Positions 16,322-18,594 of a stretch of DNA of 18,594 nt are shown one piece after another (positions within the stretch are counted from its first letter, which is position 1; every line of letters starts with the position of its first letter). A program made the translations under genes and the position numbers. The notes under the pieces were generated by a model. That model saw only the letters and a list, made by a program, of their open reading frames with translations. It had not been told where the DNA came from and did no database searches. Location of the stretch: NCBI GenBank assembly GCA_964652235.1, contig CAZZDK010000029.1, positions 1-18,594 of the forward strand, given 5' to 3'. The stretch is from CAZZDK01 sp964652235 (GTDB lineage: Bacteria > Pseudomonadota > Alphaproteobacteria > UBA9219).

Positions 16322-16352
16322 GTGGAACCAATATACGGATTGGCCGTTCCAC
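16322..16352. repeat. Imperfect palindrome in the leader of the unknown gene
   Basis: On the plus strand, GTGGAAC-CAAT, a 6-base loop (ATACGG), then ATTG-GCC-GTTCCAC: arms of 11 paired bases interrupted by a 3-base bulge on one side. It lies 37-67 bases upstream of the start codon of the minus-strand unknown gene. It could be a leader hairpin in the RNA or a binding site for a dimeric regulator. Which of these it is cannot be told from sequence. Confidence 0.5.
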
Positions 16353-16444
16353 AAACAAGAATAAAATTACTTTCAAAACATAATTTTTTATAGAAAATTA
16401 CAAAAAAGCAACAGGACAGAAATAAAGTTACCAAAATTTGGTCG

Positions 16445-16472
16445 TTGCCCCTTTGCGGCGGGGGGCTATAAC
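16445..16472 (+). promoter_or_regulatory. tag: Candidate tag promoter giving a leaderless transcript
   Basis: TTGCCC (16445-16450), a 16-base spacer and TATAAC (16467-16472; 5 of 6 matches). Transcription would begin about 6-8 bases after the -10, which is at the ATG at 16479, and no ribosome binding site lies between them. The spacer holds a GCCCC/GGGGC inverted repeat (16447-16466) that could be an operator or chance. Confidence 0.4.
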
Positions 16473-16478
16473 AAGCCC

Positions 16479-16997
16479 ATGCCTCATTATTGCGACATCG
16501 CGCCGGGCCATCCAATCCATGGGCCATATCATGATAGGGAATACGGCTTTTCCTCTCGCTCCGAGCGCGTTTTGTTTGAACGCTTGGCGCTGGAGATCAT
16601 GCAGGCCGGGCTTTCCTGGGAGATCGTCCTGAAAAAGCGCAAGGCGCTTAACGAGGCGTTTGATCGCTTTATTCCGGCCAAGGTCGCGGCCTATGGCGAA
16701 AAAGACGTAGAAAGGCTTTTGGGGGATCCTCGGATCATCCGCAACAGACGTAAAATCGAGGCTATTATCGACAATGCGAAAGTGGTTTTAAGAATCCGCA
16801 AAGAGGAGGGCAGCTTTGCGAAATGGCTCGATTCGCACCATCCGCAACCTAAAGCCGAATGGGTCAGGCTTTTCCGGCGGACTTTTCGCTTTACGGGCGG
16901 CGAGATTGTCGGCGAGTTTTTGATGTCTCTCGGCTATCTGCCCGGCGCGCATAAAAAGGGATGCCCCGTTTTGGCCCATCTTTCCCGACTCGAATAA
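16479..16997 (+). CDS. tag: DNA-3-methyladenine glycosylase I
   Basis: Base-excision repair enzyme that removes 3-methyladenine from alkylated DNA. The 172-residue product shows the Tag-family order: an N-terminal cysteine, YHDREYG, LEIMQAGLSWEIVLKKR, RKIEAIIDNA and a C-terminal H-x3-C. The zinc-snap ligands Cys5, His18, His158 and Cys162 correspond to E. coli Cys4, His17, His175 and Cys179; Glu39 aligns with the base-recognition Glu38. It is about 15 residues shorter than E. coli Tag (187), mainly because of a shorter segment before the last helices, and ends with GYLPGAHKKGCPV. The start is fixed by Cys5. No ribosome binding site is visible. No terminator separates it from atpH. Confidence 0.95.
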   Translation: MPHYCDIAPGHPIHGPYHDREYGFSSRSERVLFERLALEIMQAGLSWEIVLKKRKALNEAFDRFIPAKVAAYGEKDVERLLGDPRIIRNRRKIEAIIDNAKVVLRIRKEEGSFAKWLDSHHPQPKAEWVRLFRRTFRFTGGEIVGEFLMSLGYLPGAHKKGCPVLAHLSRLE

Positions 16998-17056
16998 AGG
17001 CCAAAAAGCCCAGTTGCGCTCCTTGCTTTCCTCTGCTATCTCCCCTGCCGAGTTCA

Positions 17057-17062
17057 TATATT
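17057..17062 (+). promoter_or_regulatory. Possible -10 element for the atp operon
   Basis: TATATT, 5 of 6 matches to the -10 consensus, lies 17 bases before the GTG start of atpH. No good -35 hexamer stands 16-18 bases upstream, so this is weak. The 82 bases between tag and atpH contain no other convincing signal and no terminator. Confidence 0.25.
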
Positions 17063-17079
17063 CGTCAGCGGGGAAAGCC

Positions 17080-17688
17080 GTGTCGGAATCTGAAAAAACC
17101 GCCAAAAAAGCGCACCTCTCGCACGTTTTTGCGGGAGAAGGCGCCGTTCTGGCGCGGCGCTATGCCGCCGCTCTTTTCGATCTTGCGAACAAAGGCGGCG
17201 CCATCGAGTCGGTGGCGGCGGATTTGAGAGCGATTCAAGAGGCCATCGACAGCGATCCCCATTTTCACGCCATGGCGGCCCATCCGCGGCTTTCCGCGGA
17301 AAAGGTGGCCCAGGTCGTCGCCAAAGTTTCGGACGCCGTTCATTTTCATGCGCTCACGAAGTCGTTTCTTACGCAGCTTGCCCTGGCGCGGCGGCTTGTC
17401 CACCTTGGCAACATGATCGAAGCTTTTCAGGCCGAGCTGGCCGAAAAGCGCGGGCAGCACGTCGCTTTTGTCACGGCGGCAAAGGCTTTGACGCCCGAGC
17501 AGGAATCGCATCTCTCGGCGCAGCTTGGCAAGATGGTGGGCGGCACCGTCCGCCTGATGGTGGAGACGGACGAAAGCCTGCTCGGCGGGCTGATCGTCAG
17601 GATAGGTTCGCGTCTGATCGACGCGTCGGTCAAAGGCAAATTGGCGCAGGTTGAGCGTCAACTCAAAACGGAGCGGGAGGCAGCGTAA
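17080..17688 (+). CDS. atpH: ATP synthase F1 subunit delta
   Basis: Peripheral-stalk subunit (OSCP homologue) that links the F1 head to the b subunits of F0 on the cytoplasmic face of the inner membrane. The product of about 202 residues has the family opening LARRYAAALFDLA, the helical N-terminal domain (to about residue 120), and the C-terminal region ending with GGLIVRIGSRLIDASVKGKL, a strong delta-subunit signature. The start is assigned to a GTG preceded by GGGGA 5 bases away. A TTG 66 bases upstream in frame is possible but adds unconserved sequence. It abuts atpA directly, as in the alphaproteobacterial atpHAGDC operon. Confidence 0.95.
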   Translation: MSESEKTAKKAHLSHVFAGEGAVLARRYAAALFDLANKGGAIESVAADLRAIQEAIDSDPHFHAMAAHPRLSAEKVAQVVAKVSDAVHFHALTKSFLTQLALARRLVHLGNMIEAFQAELAEKRGQHVAFVTAAKALTPEQESHLSAQLGKMVGGTVRLMVETDESLLGGLIVRIGSRLIDASVKGKLAQVERQLKTEREAA

Positions 17689-18594
17689 ATGGATATTCGC
17701 GCATCGGAAATTTCCTCGGTTCTTAAGGAACAGATCGCGGGGCTTGGCATTCGGACCGATATGGACGAAGTCGGCCAGGTCTTGAAGATCGGCGACGGCG
17801 TTGCCTTGGTGTACGGGCTCGACAATGTTCGCGCGGGCGAAATGGTGGAGTTCCAGAACGGCATTAAGGGCATGGCGCTTAATCTTGAGACCGATTGCGT
17901 GGGCGTCGTTATCTTCGGCGACGACCGTTCGATCCGCGAAGGCGACACCGTCAAGCGCACCGACGCCATCGTCGAAGTTCCCGTCGGCATGGGTCTTTTG
18001 GGCCGCGTGGTGGACGCGCTGGGCAATCCTATCGACGGCAAGGGGCCGCTTAAGAACGTCAAGATGGCCCGCCTCGAGGTCAAGGCGCCGGGCATTATTC
18101 CCCGGCAATCGGTCAGCGAGCCGATGCAGACGGGCCTGAAGGCCATCGACTCTCTCGTGCCGATCGGGCGCGGGCAGCGCGAGCTTATCATCGGCGATCG
18201 CCAGACGGGCAAAACGGCTGTCGTGGTCGATACGTTCATTAACCAAAAAACGATCAATGCCGGCGGCGACGAATCCGGGAAGCTGTATTGCATTTACGTC
18301 GCCATCGGGCAAAAGCGCTCGACCGTCGCGCAGATCGTCAAGACGCTCGAAGACGCGGGCGCGATGGAGTATTCCATCGTCGTGGCCGCCACGGCGTCCG
18401 AGCCGGCGCCGCTGCAATACATCGCGCCCTATACGGGCTGCGCGATGGGCGAGTTTTTCCGCGACAACGCCAAGCACGCCGTCATCGTGTACGATGATCT
18501 GTCGAAACAGGCCGTCGCCTATCGCCAGATGTCGCTCTTGCTGCGCCGCCCGCCGGGTCGCGAAGCTTATCCCGGCGACGTGTTCTATCTGCAC
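17689..18594 (+). CDS. atpA: ATP synthase F1 subunit alpha (3' end beyond window)
   Basis: Nucleotide-binding but non-catalytic F1 subunit alternating with beta in the hexamer. The first 302 residues are present, out of about 510 usual for the family. They show the N-terminal region MDIRASEISSVLKEQI, the beta-barrel part with GDGVALVYGL, the Walker A loop GDRQTGKT at residues 169-176, GQKRSTVAQIV, and the Walker B region VIVYDDLSKQA. The ATG follows the atpH stop with no gap and is preceded by GCGGGAGG. The reading frame is open to the last base, so the gene continues past the window. Confidence 0.98.
   Translation, partial: MDIRASEISSVLKEQIAGLGIRTDMDEVGQVLKIGDGVALVYGLDNVRAGEMVEFQNGIKGMALNLETDCVGVVIFGDDRSIREGDTVKRTDAIVEVPVGMGLLGRVVDALGNPIDGKGPLKNVKMARLEVKAPGIIPRQSVSEPMQTGLKAIDSLVPIGRGQRELIIGDRQTGKTAVVVDTFINQKTINAGGDESGKLYCIYVAIGQKRSTVAQIVKTLEDAGAMEYSIVVAATASEPAPLQYIAPYTGCAMGEFFRDNAKHAVIVYDDLSKQAVAYRQMSLLLRRPPGREAYPGDVFYLH

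Larger units (their letters stand above)
16286..16478. promoter_or_regulatory. AT-rich divergent intergenic region between the unknown gene and tag
   Basis: About 190 bases with no gene, separating two divergent genes. The part 16381-16440 has only 13 G or C in 60 bases, in sharp contrast with the GC-rich surroundings. Promoters for both directions should lie here. The tag side has a recognisable -35/-10 pair. On the minus side several A/T-rich -10-like strings exist, but none has a well-placed -35, so I assign no promoter to that side. Confidence 0.6.

Noticed and set aside
15185..16393. 402-codon open frame on the plus strand opposite the unknown minus-strand gene
   Set aside because: Its product is rich in His, Arg, Cys and Phe, without family motifs. 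It lacks a ribosome binding site and runs through the terminator, while the minus-strand reading has a good ribosome binding site and ends at the terminator.
17065..18594. Open frame of over 500 codons antisense to atpH and atpA
   Set aside because: atpH and atpA are unmistakable on the plus strand. The antisense product is His, Arg and Asp rich with no recognisable domain.
1..18594. Mobile elements, CRISPR arrays, tRNA or rRNA genes, phage genes
   Set aside because: I found no transposase, integrase, regular repeat-spacer pattern, tRNA cloverleaf or rRNA-like sequence. The window is densely packed with chromosomal core genes.

Overview
The window looks like a draft chromosome scaffold from an alphaproteobacterium. 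The gene order pyrH-frr-uppS-cdsA-dxr-rseP-bamA-...-fabZ-lpxA-lpxI-lpxB is typical of that class. UDP-diacylglucosamine hydrolysis is encoded by LpxI rather than LpxH, and an F1 ATPase operon begins atpH-atpA. I cannot resolve the order or family from sequence alone. A run of 17 Ns inside guaB shows that the assembly is not finished.

Bases 53-13685 hold one long, tightly packed plus-strand run of 13 genes, mostly overlapping or separated by a few bases. It starts with UMP kinase (pyrH) and ribosome recycling factor (frr). Next come undecaprenyl diphosphate synthase (uppS), CDP-diacylglycerol synthase (cdsA) and the MEP-pathway enzyme Dxr, which supply isoprenoid carrier and phospholipid precursors. 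The RseP site-2 protease, BamA and a Skp/OmpH chaperone follow and serve outer-membrane protein quality control and assembly. FabZ, LpxA, LpxI and LpxB then make acyl chains and lipid A. The lpxB reading frame continues without a stop into a complete GT4 glycosyltransferase, giving a 763-residue two-domain protein. A GT9 heptosyltransferase-like gene closes the run. The position where lpxD usually sits, between skp and fabZ, has only 87 bases.

From 13670 to 16285 two genes lie on the minus strand. guaB (IMP dehydrogenase) converges on the GT9 gene and overlaps its 3' end by 16 bases. Upstream of it is a 340-residue protein of unknown function with a short TerB-like motif near its C-terminus. 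A symmetric intrinsic terminator and a guaB promoter candidate separate these two genes.

An AT-rich intergenic region (16286-16478) separates the unknown gene from the divergent tag gene (3-methyladenine DNA glycosylase I), which may be leaderless. After tag, the ATP synthase operon begins with atpH (GTG start) and atpA, and atpA runs off the end of the window.

Most of the window is conserved housekeeping and envelope biogenesis. I found no clearly new defence, mobile or regulatory system. The points most worth following are the LpxB-GT4 fusion, the missing lpxD, the unknown minus-strand protein with its structured leader, and the probably false gap in guaB.
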